A stretch of 64,000 nt of DNA from Nocardia arthritidis (GTDB taxonomy: Bacteria > Actinomycetota > Actinomycetes > Mycobacteriales > Mycobacteriaceae): positions 5,828,001 through 5,892,000 of the forward strand of contig NZ_CP046172.1 of the NCBI RefSeq assembly GCF_011801145.1, written 5' to 3'. The position numbers and the translations under genes are program-made. A model generated the notes under the pieces. It was not told the origin of the DNA. It worked only from the letters and a program-made list of their open reading frames with translations, and did no database searches. Position 1 is the first letter of the stretch. The number at the start of each line of letters is the position of its first letter. Positions 15,265 through 24,887 of the stretch are shown piece after piece.

Positions 15265-17643
15265 TCATCGCGCGCCGCGCCGGGCCCAATTCCAGCTCTG
15301 CCAGGTATCGTCGTCGAGCCGGTGCCGCAGGTCCGCGAGCAGCGCCGCGCGCATCGGCTCGGGCAGCCGGTCGAGGGCAGGCACGATATCGGGTGACAGC
15401 TTGCCGAGATATGCGGTGTCGAGTTCCTTGCCGTGCTGCCAGCGGTCGATATTGCGGTCGGCGATCAAACCCTCCGGATTGAGTGCGGCCAGCGCGAGCA
15501 AGGTGACCATGGCGGTGCCGATCGTCGCGCGCGGCAACCAGTTCCGCTCCAGCCGCAGCACCGCGACGAGCACCAGGAGGTAGACCAGGCCGAGCCACAG
15601 CTCGCAGGTCTGCACCAGCAACCGCAGCACGGTGAACCCGTATGCCTGCTGGTAGGTCCACATCCGGCTCAGCGCGGAGGCCACGATGATCAACGTCAAT
15701 CCGCCGACGGCGCAGAGCAATACCCGCAACCACAGCCGATCCGCGGCGCAATCCTGTGCCGCCCAACGCAATACGGCCAACACGACGGCCAGGGTCAGTA
15801 TGGTCACCGCCGAAAGCTGCCAGAATCCGCTGCGCGCGTACTCCGCGTAGGTCAATCCGGCGGTGCGCCGCACATAGTCATCGCCGCCGAACAGCGCGAC
15901 GAACTGCGCACCGACGAATACCGCGAACAGCACCGTCAGCGCACCGACCGGCAGCGCCCACTCGATCCGCCGCCACGGGCGACCCGAAACCTCTTCCGCC
16001 GCATCGGAAGCCGGCACCGGCGGCCCCGCGAGCAGGAAGATGGCGCCGATCGCGGCCGCCGCCGCACCGCCGAACACCACACACCACCGCACCGCCGAAC
16101 CGACATCGATCCGCGGCGTCGCATCACCCACCAACGCGGCGAACGTCGCATCCGCCCCCGCCAACAGCGGCACGAACACCGCGAGCAATACGACGGTCGC
16201 CCCGACCGAAACCCCTATCCGTCGCCGCCGCGCATCCATTCCACCGCGCATCCGCCCGATCCCCGCATACACCCACGGCATCGCGGCCACCGCCGCCACC
16301 GGCACCGCGATCACGTCATACAACACACCGAACCGCGACCGCCGCCCCACCACTCCCAACGACGCCGACACCGCCGCCCCCACCACACACAGCCCGAACA
16401 ACCACCCCGCCGCCCGCACCGCCCCGACCCCCAGCAGCGCCAACCCCACCCCAACCCACCAAACCCGCCCCCAACTCCCCGCCATCCCCCACCCACCGGA
16501 CGAACCCTCCCCTACACCAACGAATTTCGCATAGCCCGTACCGGATACCCGCACCCTGCCGGATTTCCCGGCTTCCGCATCCGATTCACCCGCATCGGCT
16601 CCGCGCAGCACACCAGACACCACATCGGTTCCGGCAGACGACGACCGAGCCGCATCCGACGCACCGGCATGCGATCCGACCAGCTGCCCGTCATCCGCAC
16701 CACGCGCCATCCTCGCATCGGCTCCTCCCGCCACCTCACTCCCGGTCGCCGCACCCGAATCACTCAGCGACACAGCCCTATCCGATCCATCACGCACCCG
16801 CCCCGCGCCACGCACCGCATCACTCCCGGTCGCCGCATCCGATTCCGGAGGCCACGCACCCTCCTCTGCCACCGGCCGAAACTCGACCACCTCGGCCTCC
16901 TCCTGACCGCTCACTGGGCCCGAGGCACTCAGCGGAACAGCCTCATCCGTGTCCGCCCCAGGCCGAGCTCCCAGCGCATCGGACCCCGGACCGGCTGCCG
17001 CATCCGCGCCACGCAGCCGCGTAGGCTCACCCGCCGCTCCTGCCGACCGGACTCGCACCGGTCGGGTGAGCCGCGTCGGAACTCCCGCCTCATGTGACGA
17101 ATCCCCCTCGGTCGCATCGGTTCTGGGGGAATTCGGCGCTGTGGTGAACACCGGCCGCTGCGGGTTGTCGGCAACCGAGGCGTGCTCGCTCGGCCCACGT
17201 CCGGGTTGTGCTGTCCGGCGGGCATGGCGGTCTACCGCGAACACCACACATACCGCTACCAATCCGGCTAGTAGCCAACCGATTCCGGGGCGGTCCAACG
17301 GGACCAGTACTGCCGCCGCCAATCCGATGACCACCGCCGCGGGCACTACTCCCGCCGGGTAGGCGACGAATCGCCAGGCGGGCGCAGGGCGGACGGGGAA
17401 CGGTGGCGATACCTGCGCCGATCGGTAGGATTCGCCCGGCGGGGCCGGTGGGCGCGGCCGACTCTCGGCGTGTGCGTCGCCGGGGACCAGCTCTCCGGGT
17501 GCGGGGATTCGGGACGAGTCTCCGCTGTTTCCCGTAATAGGTTGTGGGTCAAAGAAATTCGAGGTGGATGACGATCCGGCAGGTGTGGCCGGGGATTCAG
17601 GTTTCGGCGAATCCGGATCGTCTGGGGTGGGAATTTCGGGCAT
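15265..17643 (-). CDS. DUF4153/DUF4173-type membrane protein with long disordered N-terminus
   Basis: A 792-aa protein. Residues 1-95 are Pro/Ser-rich and disordered; a first pair of helices at about 96-145 is followed by a second low-complexity region to about 375 with many SDA/GAD repeats; the C-terminal 400 residues hold 10 or so helices. The segment GLTYAEYARSGFWQL followed by a hydrophobic run, and later RMWTYQQAYGFTVLRL, are the recognisable DUF4173 features. The function of the family is unknown. GGAAAGG precedes the ATG. It stands alone between a convergent SDR and the two-component genes read in the same direction. Confidence 0.7.
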   Translation of the reverse strand: MPEIPTPDDPDSPKPESPATPAGSSSTSNFFDPQPITGNSGDSSRIPAPGELVPGDAHAESRPRPPAPPGESYRSAQVSPPFPVRPAPAWRFVAYPAGVVPAAVVIGLAAAVLVPLDRPGIGWLLAGLVAVCVVFAVDRHARRTAQPGRGPSEHASVADNPQRPVFTTAPNSPRTDATEGDSSHEAGVPTRLTRPVRVRSAGAAGEPTRLRGADAAAGPGSDALGARPGADTDEAVPLSASGPVSGQEEAEVVEFRPVAEEGAWPPESDAATGSDAVRGAGRVRDGSDRAVSLSDSGAATGSEVAGGADARMARGADDGQLVGSHAGASDAARSSSAGTDVVSGVLRGADAGESDAEAGKSGRVRVSGTGYAKFVGVGEGSSGGWGMAGSWGRVWWVGVGLALLGVGAVRAAGWLFGLCVVGAAVSASLGVVGRRSRFGVLYDVIAVPVAAVAAMPWVYAGIGRMRGGMDARRRRIGVSVGATVVLLAVFVPLLAGADATFAALVGDATPRIDVGSAVRWCVVFGGAAAAAIGAIFLLAGPPVPASDAAEEVSGRPWRRIEWALPVGALTVLFAVFVGAQFVALFGGDDYVRRTAGLTYAEYARSGFWQLSAVTILTLAVVLAVLRWAAQDCAADRLWLRVLLCAVGGLTLIIVASALSRMWTYQQAYGFTVLRLLVQTCELWLGLVYLLVLVAVLRLERNWLPRATIGTAMVTLLALAALNPEGLIADRNIDRWQHGKELDTAYLGKLSPDIVPALDRLPEPMRAALLADLRHRLDDDTWQSWNWARRGAR

Positions 17644-17727
17644 GGCAGACCTTTCCGTGGGTATGCGGTATCCGCCCCGGAAGCGCAGGGCACTCCGGGT
17701 TGTTGAATTGCGTTGGGGTTTAAGCGA

Positions 17728-18765
17728 TCAGGGGTTCGGTAGGGTGACGCGGATGCGGGAGCCGGGGTCGGCGACCGCTATGGTGCCGCCGTGCAGGTCG
17801 ACGACCCAGCGGGAGATGGCGAGGCCGAGACCGGTGCCGCCGCCGTCGGTCCGGCCGCCCCTGGTGAATCGGTCGAAGACGCGGGCGCGTTCGGCGGGCG
17901 GGATACCGGGGCCCTCGTCCTGGACGTCGATGATCGTGACGCCGTCGCCGGCGCGGGCGTTTATGTGCACCTCACCGCCCGCTGGGCCGTGCCGCGCCGC
18001 GTTGTCGAGCAGGTTGAGCAGCACCTGATGCAGGCGCGCGGGATCGGCGTACACGGTGGCCGTGGCCGGCAGGACGTCCGTCCGGAAGCGCACGCCGCGC
18101 CCGAGCGCCGCGGCCAGCATTTCCGCCTCGGCCACCACCTCGGCGAGTAACGGTGCGACGGCTAGCTTTTCGCGATCCAGCGGCAGCGCGCCCGCCTCGA
18201 TGCTCGATAGGTCGAGCAGTTCGGACACCAGGACGCTGAGCCGCTCGGTCTGCGCCAGCGCGGTCCGCAAGGTTTTCGGGTCCGGCTCCGAAACGCCGTC
18301 CACCAGATTCTCCAGCACCGCGTTCAAAGCCGTGATGGGCGTGCGCAGTTCGTGCGAAACATTGGCGATGAGATCGCGCCGCTGCCGGTCGGCCGCGGCG
18401 AGGTCGGCGGCCATCTGGTTGAAGGCAGTCGCCAGCTGCCCGACCTCATCGCGCGAGGTGGCCCGCACCCGCCAGGTGTAGTCGCCGTGCGCCATTCGCT
18501 GTGCGGCCGCTGTCATCTCACGCAGCGGCCTGGTGATCCCGTGCGCCAGGATCTGCGAGGTGACCAGCGCGATCACCATGGCCGCCACGGTGGTTCGGGT
18601 CGGCAGCCAGCCGAGCTTGTACCAGAAATACCCGAATGCCAGCCCGCCCGAGCACACCATCAGGATCGCCAGCTTCAGCTTGATCGACCGCACCGGGTCC
18701 AGCGGGCGCGGCAGCACGTCCGCGACCCAATCCCCCACTGTCCGAGGCTTTTTGCCGTCGTTCAC
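17728..18765 (-). CDS. Sensor histidine kinase (HAMP-HisKA-HATPase)
   Basis: A 345-aa kinase. One or two helices in the first 65 residues (KLAILMVCSGGLAFGYFWY and AAMVIALVTSQILAHG) enclose almost no sensor loop. They are followed by a HAMP domain (ITRPLREMTAAAQRMAHGDY), the phosphoacceptor box VSHELRTPITAL and the ATPase boxes LLNLLDNAARHG, VQDEGPGIP and GGTGLGLAIS. The start GTG 18765 overlaps the response-regulator stop as GTGA, so the pair is translationally coupled. The very short loop suggests sensing within the membrane or through a partner. It belongs to the OmpR/EnvZ type; the signal is unknown. Confidence 0.85.
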   Translation of the reverse strand: MNDGKKPRTVGDWVADVLPRPLDPVRSIKLKLAILMVCSGGLAFGYFWYKLGWLPTRTTVAAMVIALVTSQILAHGITRPLREMTAAAQRMAHGDYTWRVRATSRDEVGQLATAFNQMAADLAAADRQRRDLIANVSHELRTPITALNAVLENLVDGVSEPDPKTLRTALAQTERLSVLVSELLDLSSIEAGALPLDREKLAVAPLLAEVVAEAEMLAAALGRGVRFRTDVLPATATVYADPARLHQVLLNLLDNAARHGPAGGEVHINARAGDGVTIIDVQDEGPGIPPAERARVFDRFTRGGRTDGGGTGLGLAISRWVVDLHGGTIAVADPGSRIRVTLPNP

Positions 18766-19463
18766 CGTGGCTCCAGCGCATAGCCGACACCGTGCACCGT
18801 CCGGATCAGATCCGCACCCAGCTTGCGCCGCAACGCCTTCACGTGACTGTCCACCGCGCGGGTCCCCGACGCGTCGGCCCAGTCCCACACCTCCTCGAGC
18901 AGCCGCTCCCTGGCCAGCACGACGCGCGGCCGCCGGGCCAGGCGGGCGAGCAGTTCGAATTCCAGCGGCGTGAGCTGGGCCTCGCGTTCGCCCCGCCACA
19001 CCCGGCGTTGATCGAGGTCGATGCGCAGGTCGCCGACCGCGATGGTGGCGGTCTCCAGCTCCGCGGTGCGCTCGACCCGTCGCAGCAGCGCGTGCACCCG
19101 TGCGACGAGCACCCGCATGGAGAAGGGTTTGGTCAGATAGTCGTCGGCCCCGACACCGAGGCCGACCAATTGGTCCGTTTCATCGATGCGCGCGGTCAGC
19201 ATGAGCACCGGCATCGCCCGATCGGCCTGGATCCGCCGGCACACCTCCAGTCCGTCGAAACCCGGCAACATCACGTCCAGCACCACCAGATCCGGAGCCA
19301 GCGCCGCGGCGGCGGCCACGGCACCCGGCCCGTCGTGTGCGAGATCCACCGCGAAACCCTCGGCCCGCAATCGTGCGGCAACCGATTCGGCGATGGTCAC
19401 CTCGTCCTCGACCACCAGGATCCGCCGCGCCACCGTCGCGACCGGCCTTCCGCTGTGTTCCAT
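18762..19463 (-). CDS. OmpR/PhoB-family response regulator
   Basis: A 233-aa regulator. The receiver domain at about 14-125 has the acidic pair in VVEDE, phosphoacceptor Asp63 in VVLDVMLPGFDG and the Lys in DDYLTKPF. The winged-helix domain at about 140-232 ends TRAVDSHVKALRRKLGADLIRTVHGVGYAL, typical of the family. It is first in a two-gene operon with the kinase. TAGGGT lies 8 bases before the ATG, suggesting a very short or absent leader. The P-type ATPase gene is read in the same direction 66 bases upstream of it, so a link to metal stress is possible but not shown. Confidence 0.9.
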   Translation of the reverse strand: MEHSGRPVATVARRILVVEDEVTIAESVAARLRAEGFAVDLAHDGPGAVAAAAALAPDLVVLDVMLPGFDGLEVCRRIQADRAMPVLMLTARIDETDQLVGLGVGADDYLTKPFSMRVLVARVHALLRRVERTAELETATIAVGDLRIDLDQRRVWRGEREAQLTPLEFELLARLARRPRVVLARERLLEEVWDWADASGTRAVDSHVKALRRKLGADLIRTVHGVGYALEPR

Positions 19464-19529
19464 AGAAGGGAACCCTAGCCACCCACTGTGCAGAGAAGCC
19501 GCGCCAAATGTGGAGATTCCGTGTGCGGA

Positions 19530-21536
19530 TCACACGGGACGGGCCTCGTGCTCGATCCCGGCGTGCTCGGCGCCGCGCCGGAACCGCAGCAACCGCAACG
19601 CATTCGCCACGACCAGCAGCGTCGAACCCTCGTGGATGAACACCGCGGGCCCGATCGGCAGGCCGAGCAGCGTGGCGGGCACCAGCGCCGCGACGATCAG
19701 CAGCGAAAACGCCAGGTTCTGCCGGATGACGCGCGCGGTCCGCCTGCTCAGCGCCACCGCGAACGGCAGCCTGCCGATATCGTCGACCATCAGCGCCACA
19801 TCGGCCGTCTCCAGCGCCACCGCGGATCCGCTCGCCCCCATCGCGATGCCGACCGAGGCGTGCACCATCGCGGGCGCGTCGTTCACCCCGTCACCGACCA
19901 TCGCGGCGCCCATCCGCCCGCCGATTTCGCCGATCTTGGTGACCTTGTCCTCGGGCAGCAGCCCGCCGTGCGCCGCGTCCAAGCCCATATCGCGGGCGAC
20001 CGCATCGGCGACCCGCTGGTTGTCGCCGGAGATGAGCACCACCTCCGCGATCCCCAATGACCGCAGCATCGCGACCACCGGCGCCGCCTCGGCGCGCGGC
20101 ACATCCATCACACCGACCACGCCCAGATAGGCGCCACCGCTGCGCACGATCATCGTGGTGCGGCCCCGCTCGTGCAGTTCGTCCATCGCCAGCACGATCG
20201 CGGGCGGCAGGCCATCGGGATCCAACTCCTCGAACATGGTCCTATTGCCGACCTCGGTCGCCCGTCCGTCCACCAAGGCCGTAATACCGCGCCCGGTAAC
20301 GGAATTCACCGAATCAGCGGTCCGCTCGGCCGTCACCAGCGGCCCCAGATCCCTGGTGATCGCGGTGGCCAGCGGATGGTCGCTGTACGACTCGACCGCG
20401 TACAGCGTGGCGATCAGCTCGTCCCGCAGTTCCGCACGCGCGGGCACGATATCGGTGACGCGCGGCTGACCCCAGGTCAGCGTGCCGGTCTTATCGAAGG
20501 CGATGGAGCGAACGCGCCCAAGGGTTTCCAGCGGTCCGCCGCCCTTCGCGAGCACACCGGCCTGCGCGGCGCGGGCGATCCCGGCCAGCACCGCACTCGG
20601 CGTCGCGATGGCCAGCGCGCACGGGCTGGCGGCCACCAGCACCACCATCGCCCGGTAGAAGCTGTCGGCGAACGGCTCGCTCAACGCGAAGACCCCGACG
20701 CCGAGCACCGCCGCGACACCGACCAGAACCGCTGGGACATAGAAGATTTGGAATCGGTCGAGGAACCGCTGTGTCGGCGACTTCTGGGTATCGGCCTCCC
20801 GGACCATGGTGATCACCCGCGCCAGCATGCTGTCGCGCGCCAGGCTGGTCACCAACACATCCAGTGCGCCGGACCCGTTCAATGTCCCGGCGAACACCCG
20901 ATGCCGTTCCGGCACAGTGGAATCGCTCGCCAGCAGCGCGGCGGGGTCGGCGGCCGGGCTCTTCTCCACCGGAATGCTCTCGCCCGTCACCGAGGACTCG
21001 TCGACACCGCTGGTCCCGGCGACCACGACACCGTCCGCGGGTGGACGCGAATTCGGCAGCACCACAACGACATCGCCGATCGCCAGCTCGTCCACCGGCA
21101 CCTCGGTCACCGTGTCACCGCGCCGCACCAGCGCCGTACTCGGGGCCAGCTCGGCCAGCGCCTCGATGGACCGCTTCGCCCGCCCCATCGCGTATTCCTC
21201 CAGCGCGTGCCCGAGGCTGAACAGGAACAGCAGCACCGATCCCTCGGCCCACTTGCCGACCAGCGCCGCGCCGACCGCGGCGACCAGCATCAGGAAGTCC
21301 ACCTCGAACCGCCCGCGCCGCACGGTGGCCAGCGCGGTCCGGACGGTGAAGAACCCGCCGAACACATAGGTGGCGGCAAACAGCGTCAGAGCCAACCAGC
21401 CCGGCGCGTCCACCAGATATTTCGCCGTCATACCGCCCGCATAGGTGACACCGGAGGCGATGGCGGCGATCAGCTCCGCGCGCTCACCGAGCGGGCCGCT
21501 GTGCGCGTCCGTGCTTTCTTGATCGCGTTTCGTCAT
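19530..21536 (-). CDS. P1B-4-type metal-transporting ATPase (Co/Fe/Zn-like)
   Basis: A 668-aa heavy-metal P-type ATPase without an N-terminal metal-binding domain. The actuator motif is SVTGES, the metal site is SPCALAIATPSA rather than CPC, the phosphorylation site is FDKTGTLTWG, and the last helix region carries HEGSTLLVVANALRLL. SPC with HEG-S/G-T defines group P1B-4, which exports cobalt, iron or zinc (mycobacterial CtpD/CtpJ are examples). I chose ATG 21536 because a TATAAT box lies 6 bases upstream, which fits a leaderless transcript; a longer reading to 21671 crosses this promoter. The N-terminal stretch before the first helix is short and charged. Confidence 0.85.
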   Translation of the reverse strand: MTKRDQESTDAHSGPLGERAELIAAIASGVTYAGGMTAKYLVDAPGWLALTLFAATYVFGGFFTVRTALATVRRGRFEVDFLMLVAAVGAALVGKWAEGSVLLFLFSLGHALEEYAMGRAKRSIEALAELAPSTALVRRGDTVTEVPVDELAIGDVVVVLPNSRPPADGVVVAGTSGVDESSVTGESIPVEKSPAADPAALLASDSTVPERHRVFAGTLNGSGALDVLVTSLARDSMLARVITMVREADTQKSPTQRFLDRFQIFYVPAVLVGVAAVLGVGVFALSEPFADSFYRAMVVLVAASPCALAIATPSAVLAGIARAAQAGVLAKGGGPLETLGRVRSIAFDKTGTLTWGQPRVTDIVPARAELRDELIATLYAVESYSDHPLATAITRDLGPLVTAERTADSVNSVTGRGITALVDGRATEVGNRTMFEELDPDGLPPAIVLAMDELHERGRTTMIVRSGGAYLGVVGVMDVPRAEAAPVVAMLRSLGIAEVVLISGDNQRVADAVARDMGLDAAHGGLLPEDKVTKIGEIGGRMGAAMVGDGVNDAPAMVHASVGIAMGASGSAVALETADVALMVDDIGRLPFAVALSRRTARVIRQNLAFSLLIVAALVPATLLGLPIGPAVFIHEGSTLLVVANALRLLRFRRGAEHAGIEHEARPV

Positions 21537-21580
21537 GAGGCGATTATATGCATAGATTGCAATATCTAGATAGATGGTTG
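21537..21580 (-). promoter_or_regulatory. Leaderless promoter with dyad, metal ATPase gene
   Basis: Read leftward, TATAAT lies exactly 6 bases before the ATG, so the transcript probably begins at the start codon. Just upstream is the dyad TAGAT-N6-ATCTA (in ATAGATTGCAATATCTAG) in an AT-rich patch, a plausible operator for an ArsR- or MerR-type metal sensor. No sensor gene is adjacent. Confidence 0.5.
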
Positions 21581-21736
21581 TTTTATGGCTTCGCCGCACC
21601 CCTGATCGCCACCGAGCCGTTGCCGTACCGGGATCCGGCGAAACCGAAATACCGGTCGCGATCCGGGACAATCAAGGGATCTCCACCATCGCCCACTCGC
21701 CGGGTGTGCCCCACTCGCTGGACGAAGGACACCGAT

Positions 21737-22441
21737 ATGGTCGTTCCGGGGATTCGTTGCATGCTGGCGGCGGCCGTCGCGGCGCTGATCACGATCGGTC
21801 CGTGCGGTTCGGCGGCGGCACAGCAGACCGTCGCCCTCGGCGGGGGCTCCGGCATCCTGGTCGGGTCGAGCACCGCATGCACCCTCACCACCATCGGCTA
21901 CGACCGCGGGGGCAGGCTGACCGGCCTGACCGCGGGCCACTGCGCCGAACCCGGGATGCCGGTGCGGGCCGAGGCCACACCGGACACCGGCGTCGTCGGC
22001 ACGGTTGCCGCGGTGGATCATTCGGACGACTACGCGGTCATCGTGTTCGACCGCGATCGGGTGACGCCGGTGCGCCGCGTCGACGCGACGGTTATCGCCG
22101 GCATCGGCGCACCGCCGCGGCAGGGCGATCTCGTCTGCAAGAACGGCCGCACCACCGGCGTCGACTGCGGCCTCGTATGGGCGACCCACGAATGGTGGTT
22201 CCAGAACCAGGTCTGTTCGCGGCCCGGCGATTCCGGCGGCCCGGTCACCCTCGGCGATCGGCTGGTCGGCATGAACGTCGGCCATATCGGCACGGAGGCG
22301 ATCGGAATCACCCTCGCCGACCTGACCTGCCGTCACCCGGCCGCATCGGGGCACGACCCGGCCGTCGCCATCCAGATCGGCATGGTGCTCGCCGCCATCG
22401 AGCAAGCCGGCGGTCCCGGCGCCGGATTCCAGCCCGTGTGA
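21737..22441 (+). CDS. Secreted S1-family (trypsin-like) serine protease
   Basis: A 234-aa protein with a Sec signal peptide (MVVPGIRCML, hydrophobic core, cleavage after GSAAA near residue 30). The triad is visible as TAGHCA (His), SDDYAV (Asp) and RPGDSGGPV (Ser). Four Cys in the mature part could form two disulfides. It resembles small actinobacterial S1 proteases of the streptogrisin type, here with little or no pro-region. GAAGGA lies before ATG 21737; longer upstream readings lack a ribosome site. It stands alone; the SGNH hydrolase starts 68 bases later. Confidence 0.8.
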   Translation: MVVPGIRCMLAAAVAALITIGPCGSAAAQQTVALGGGSGILVGSSTACTLTTIGYDRGGRLTGLTAGHCAEPGMPVRAEATPDTGVVGTVAAVDHSDDYAVIVFDRDRVTPVRRVDATVIAGIGAPPRQGDLVCKNGRTTGVDCGLVWATHEWWFQNQVCSRPGDSGGPVTLGDRLVGMNVGHIGTEAIGITLADLTCRHPAASGHDPAVAIQIGMVLAAIEQAGGPGAGFQPV

Positions 22442-22509
22442 CGCGTGGCCCGAATCCGGCGGCGCCCGTACGATATCGCTGCGCCACCGAGCCAACGCAG
22501 GAGCGAATC

Positions 22510-23280
22510 GTGGAGCCTCCGTACAAACGCTTCGTCGCACTCGGCGACAGCCAGACCGAGGGCATCGGCGACCCGGACGGCAACGGCGGCCACCGCGGCT
22601 GGGCCGACCGATTCGCCGCCCTGCTCGCCGCCGCCGGCCCGGGACTGCACTACGCCAATCTGGCGGTCCGCGGTCGCCGCGCCGCGGAGATCCGCGCCGA
22701 ACAGCTGCCGCCCGCGCTCGCGCTCGGCCCCGACCTGGTCACCGTCGTCGCGGGGATGAACGATGTCATCCGGCCGCGCCTGGACGGCGCCGCACTGCTC
22801 GCCGACCTGGACGCGATGTTCGCCGCGCTGGTCACCGCGGGCGCGCGGGTGGTCACCTTCACGTACCCGGATATCGGCGCGATCGCGCCGTTCGTGCGCC
22901 CGCTGTCCGGGCGGGTGCGCGCGCTCAACGCCCGGTTGCGCGAACTGTCCGCGCGCCACGGCATCACCCTGGTGGATTTCGAACCGGTGCACGCCACCAC
23001 CCATCCGCTGGTCTGGGCCGAGGACCGGTTGCATCTGAGCCCGCTCGGCCACGATCTGGTCGCCCGCGCAGTCGCCGACACCCTGGGCGTCCCCGGCGCC
23101 GACACCACCTGGCGCGACCCACTCCCCCCGGTCCGGCGCACCTTCACCGCCGCGACCGCCGCCGAATGGCGCTGGACCACCCGGCATATGCTGCCGTGGC
23201 TCGGCCGCCGGGTCCGCGGCATCTCCACCGGCGCGGGCTTACCCCCGAAACGTCCTGAGCTGCAGCCCGTTTCGGGTTGA
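22510..23280 (+). CDS. SGNH/GDSL-type hydrolase
   Basis: A 256-aa esterase-like hydrolase. Block I is FVALGDSQTEG with the nucleophile Ser, block II has the Gly in NLAVRGRRA, block III is AGMNDVIRP with the Asn, and block V is DRLHLSPLGH with Asp-x-x-His. No signal peptide is visible, so it is probably cytoplasmic. The start GTG 22510 has GGAG 6 bases upstream. The last 40 residues are basic. Many such proteins in actinobacteria deacylate lipids or sugars; the substrate is unknown. Confidence 0.8.
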   Translation: MEPPYKRFVALGDSQTEGIGDPDGNGGHRGWADRFAALLAAAGPGLHYANLAVRGRRAAEIRAEQLPPALALGPDLVTVVAGMNDVIRPRLDGAALLADLDAMFAALVTAGARVVTFTYPDIGAIAPFVRPLSGRVRALNARLRELSARHGITLVDFEPVHATTHPLVWAEDRLHLSPLGHDLVARAVADTLGVPGADTTWRDPLPPVRRTFTAATAAEWRWTTRHMLPWLGRRVRGISTGAGLPPKRPELQPVSG

Positions 23281-23662
23281 GCCGACCGCCGAGCAAATCC
23301 TCGACTCCCTCGCCAGATATCTGCAAACGCACTTCAGGCGCAGACACCAGGTGTACTGACCACGGACGTGGGTGACGGACTGACTGGCGAAGACCTGCGA
23401 GCTGCCGAGCACAGCACTTCGATTCGCGGAAGTCTCCGGGCAGTTAGTCGGCGGAGGTAGCGCTCGAGCACCTGCGGCGCGAGCGACAGGCCCGGAGCCG
23501 GTAGCTTGCGTCACCACAAACCTAGGTCGCTTGCGGCGACGTGTTCGTCCAGGCCGATGCGTGTACATGTCCGAGACCACACGCTGGCACCGAATCGCCC
23601 CGTCGATCCCCAGACCTGGGCCGATGACGAACCTTCCCTACGACCGGCAGTAGTATGGCGCG
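23281..23662. other. Intergenic stretch, no convincing gene
   Basis: About 380 bases. Frames on both strands can be read, including one from 23580 leftward that overlaps the SGNH gene, but none has a ribosome site or a recognisable family. It may hold decayed coding sequence. A TAGTAT at about 23651-23656 lies 6 bases before the next GTG and is a likely -10 element. Confidence 0.45.
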
Positions 23663-24187
23663 GTGCGGAAACCGACGGAGGCGATGGCGCGGGCGCGTGG
23701 CGCGTTCGTCGGTTGCGCGTCCGGTGCGGTGAGCATTGCCGCGCACGGCCTGGCGGGCGGAAGCGTCGCGATCGGGCAGTCCGGGCTGGCGCTGCTGATC
23801 GCGGCCTGCGCGGCGGTCGGCTACGCGGTGGCCGCCATGCGGAACCGGTACGGCATCGCCGAGGTGATGGCGCTGCTGGCCGGTGGGCAGGCCATCGGGC
23901 ACACCGCGCTTTCGATGGCGCCCGAACATCACCACGGCGGCGGCGCGAATCAGATCATGCTGGCCGCGCATCTCGTGGCGATCCCATTGGGCGCCATACT
24001 CATTCGCGGGGCGGAACGCGCGGTCGCCCGGCTCGCCGGTGGCGTGCGACGAGCCGTCGCGGCATTGGATCCGCTTCCCGCCGTTGCGGTTTCGACGGCG
24101 GTCGCGGCATGGCAGGCTCCGGCCCGGGCGCCGCGGTCGCTGCTCGGTTCGGGAATCGGCAGGCGCGGGCCGCCGGTGTCGCGGTAG
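23663..24187 (+). CDS. Small integral membrane protein beside a copper chaperone gene
   Basis: A 174-aa protein with about four helices: residues 13-35, 38-58, 65-85 and 95-115. A cluster EHHHGGGANQIM after helix three offers three His and a Met that could bind metal. The C-terminal 55 residues are basic and Pro/Arg-rich. It starts at GTG 23663 with no ribosome site but a TAGTAT 6 bases upstream, fitting a leaderless transcript. It precedes a PCu(A)C lipoprotein and a Tat-exported DyP peroxidase in the same direction. The family is not named; copper handling is inferred from the neighbours. Confidence 0.6.
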   Translation: MRKPTEAMARARGAFVGCASGAVSIAAHGLAGGSVAIGQSGLALLIAACAAVGYAVAAMRNRYGIAEVMALLAGGQAIGHTALSMAPEHHHGGGANQIMLAAHLVAIPLGAILIRGAERAVARLAGGVRRAVAALDPLPAVAVSTAVAAWQAPARAPRSLLGSGIGRRGPPVSR

Positions 24188-24371
24188 TTGTTCGTTACAC
24201 ACCGCCGTACCGCGCTGCCGGATCGAAGAGATCGTTCCAGGTAAGTGGGTTGCGCACGAGCGGAATCGGCTCGACGGCGCTCGAAAAGGGGTGGCGCCCG
24301 CCGGAATTCCGGCGGCGCACGCGCACTCCGACCGGCGGTATCTCGAAAACCCGTACCCGAATGGAGTTCTC

Positions 24372-24887
24372 ATGTCCGTCACTACCCGTATGCCCGCGAT
24401 CCGGATACTGGCCTGCGCGGCCGCCGCCCTCGCGCTGCTGGCAGGTTGTTCGTCCAAGAACGACAGCGGCGCGACGAAGGCCGCCGACGCGGTCACCGTC
24501 AAGGATCAGTGGGCCAAGGCCGCCGACAGTGGAATGTCGGCCGCCTTCGGTGAATTGGATAATTCCGGCGACAAGGCGGTGGCCGTCGTCGCCGCGTCCA
24601 GCCCCGCGGCCAAGGCGGTCGAACTGCACGAGGTGGTGGCCGCGGCCGACGGATCGAAGACGATGCGGCCCAAGGCCGGTGGCTTCGCGATCCCCGCGCA
24701 CGGCAGCATCAAATTGGCGCCCGGCGGCGAGCACATCATGTTCATGGGCCTGACCGGCCCGCTGCGCACCGGCTCGGACACACCGGTGACGCTCACCTTC
24801 GACGACGGCTCGACGAAGACCTTCACCGCCCAGGTCCGCGATTTCTCCGGCAATCAGGAGAACTACTCCCCCGAACACGGTGGCTGA
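24372..24887 (+). CDS. PCu(A)C-type copper chaperone lipoprotein
   Basis: A 171-aa lipoprotein. The signal ends LALLAGC with the lipidated Cys near residue 27. The copper-binding pattern is present as ELHEV, then Met in TMRP, then GEHIMFMGL, close to the H-x10-M-x21-H-x-M pattern of the family. These proteins carry Cu(I) outside the membrane, usually for cytochrome oxidase assembly. GGAG precedes the ATG by 5 bases. The stop overlaps the DyP start by 8 bases, so the chaperone and the peroxidase are co-translated. This pairing is widespread in actinobacteria. Confidence 0.85.
   Translation: MSVTTRMPAIRILACAAAALALLAGCSSKNDSGATKAADAVTVKDQWAKAADSGMSAAFGELDNSGDKAVAVVAASSPAAKAVELHEVVAAADGSKTMRPKAGGFAIPAHGSIKLAPGGEHIMFMGLTGPLRTGSDTPVTLTFDDGSTKTFTAQVRDFSGNQENYSPEHGG

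Noticed and set aside
15433..17097. Long plus-strand frames opposite the DUF4173 gene
   Set aside because: The translations are low-complexity Arg/Pro/His-rich sequence mirrored from the membrane gene.
23239..23580. A 113-codon minus-strand frame in the intergenic gap
   Set aside because: No family, no ribosome site, and it overlaps the SGNH gene; perhaps decayed sequence.
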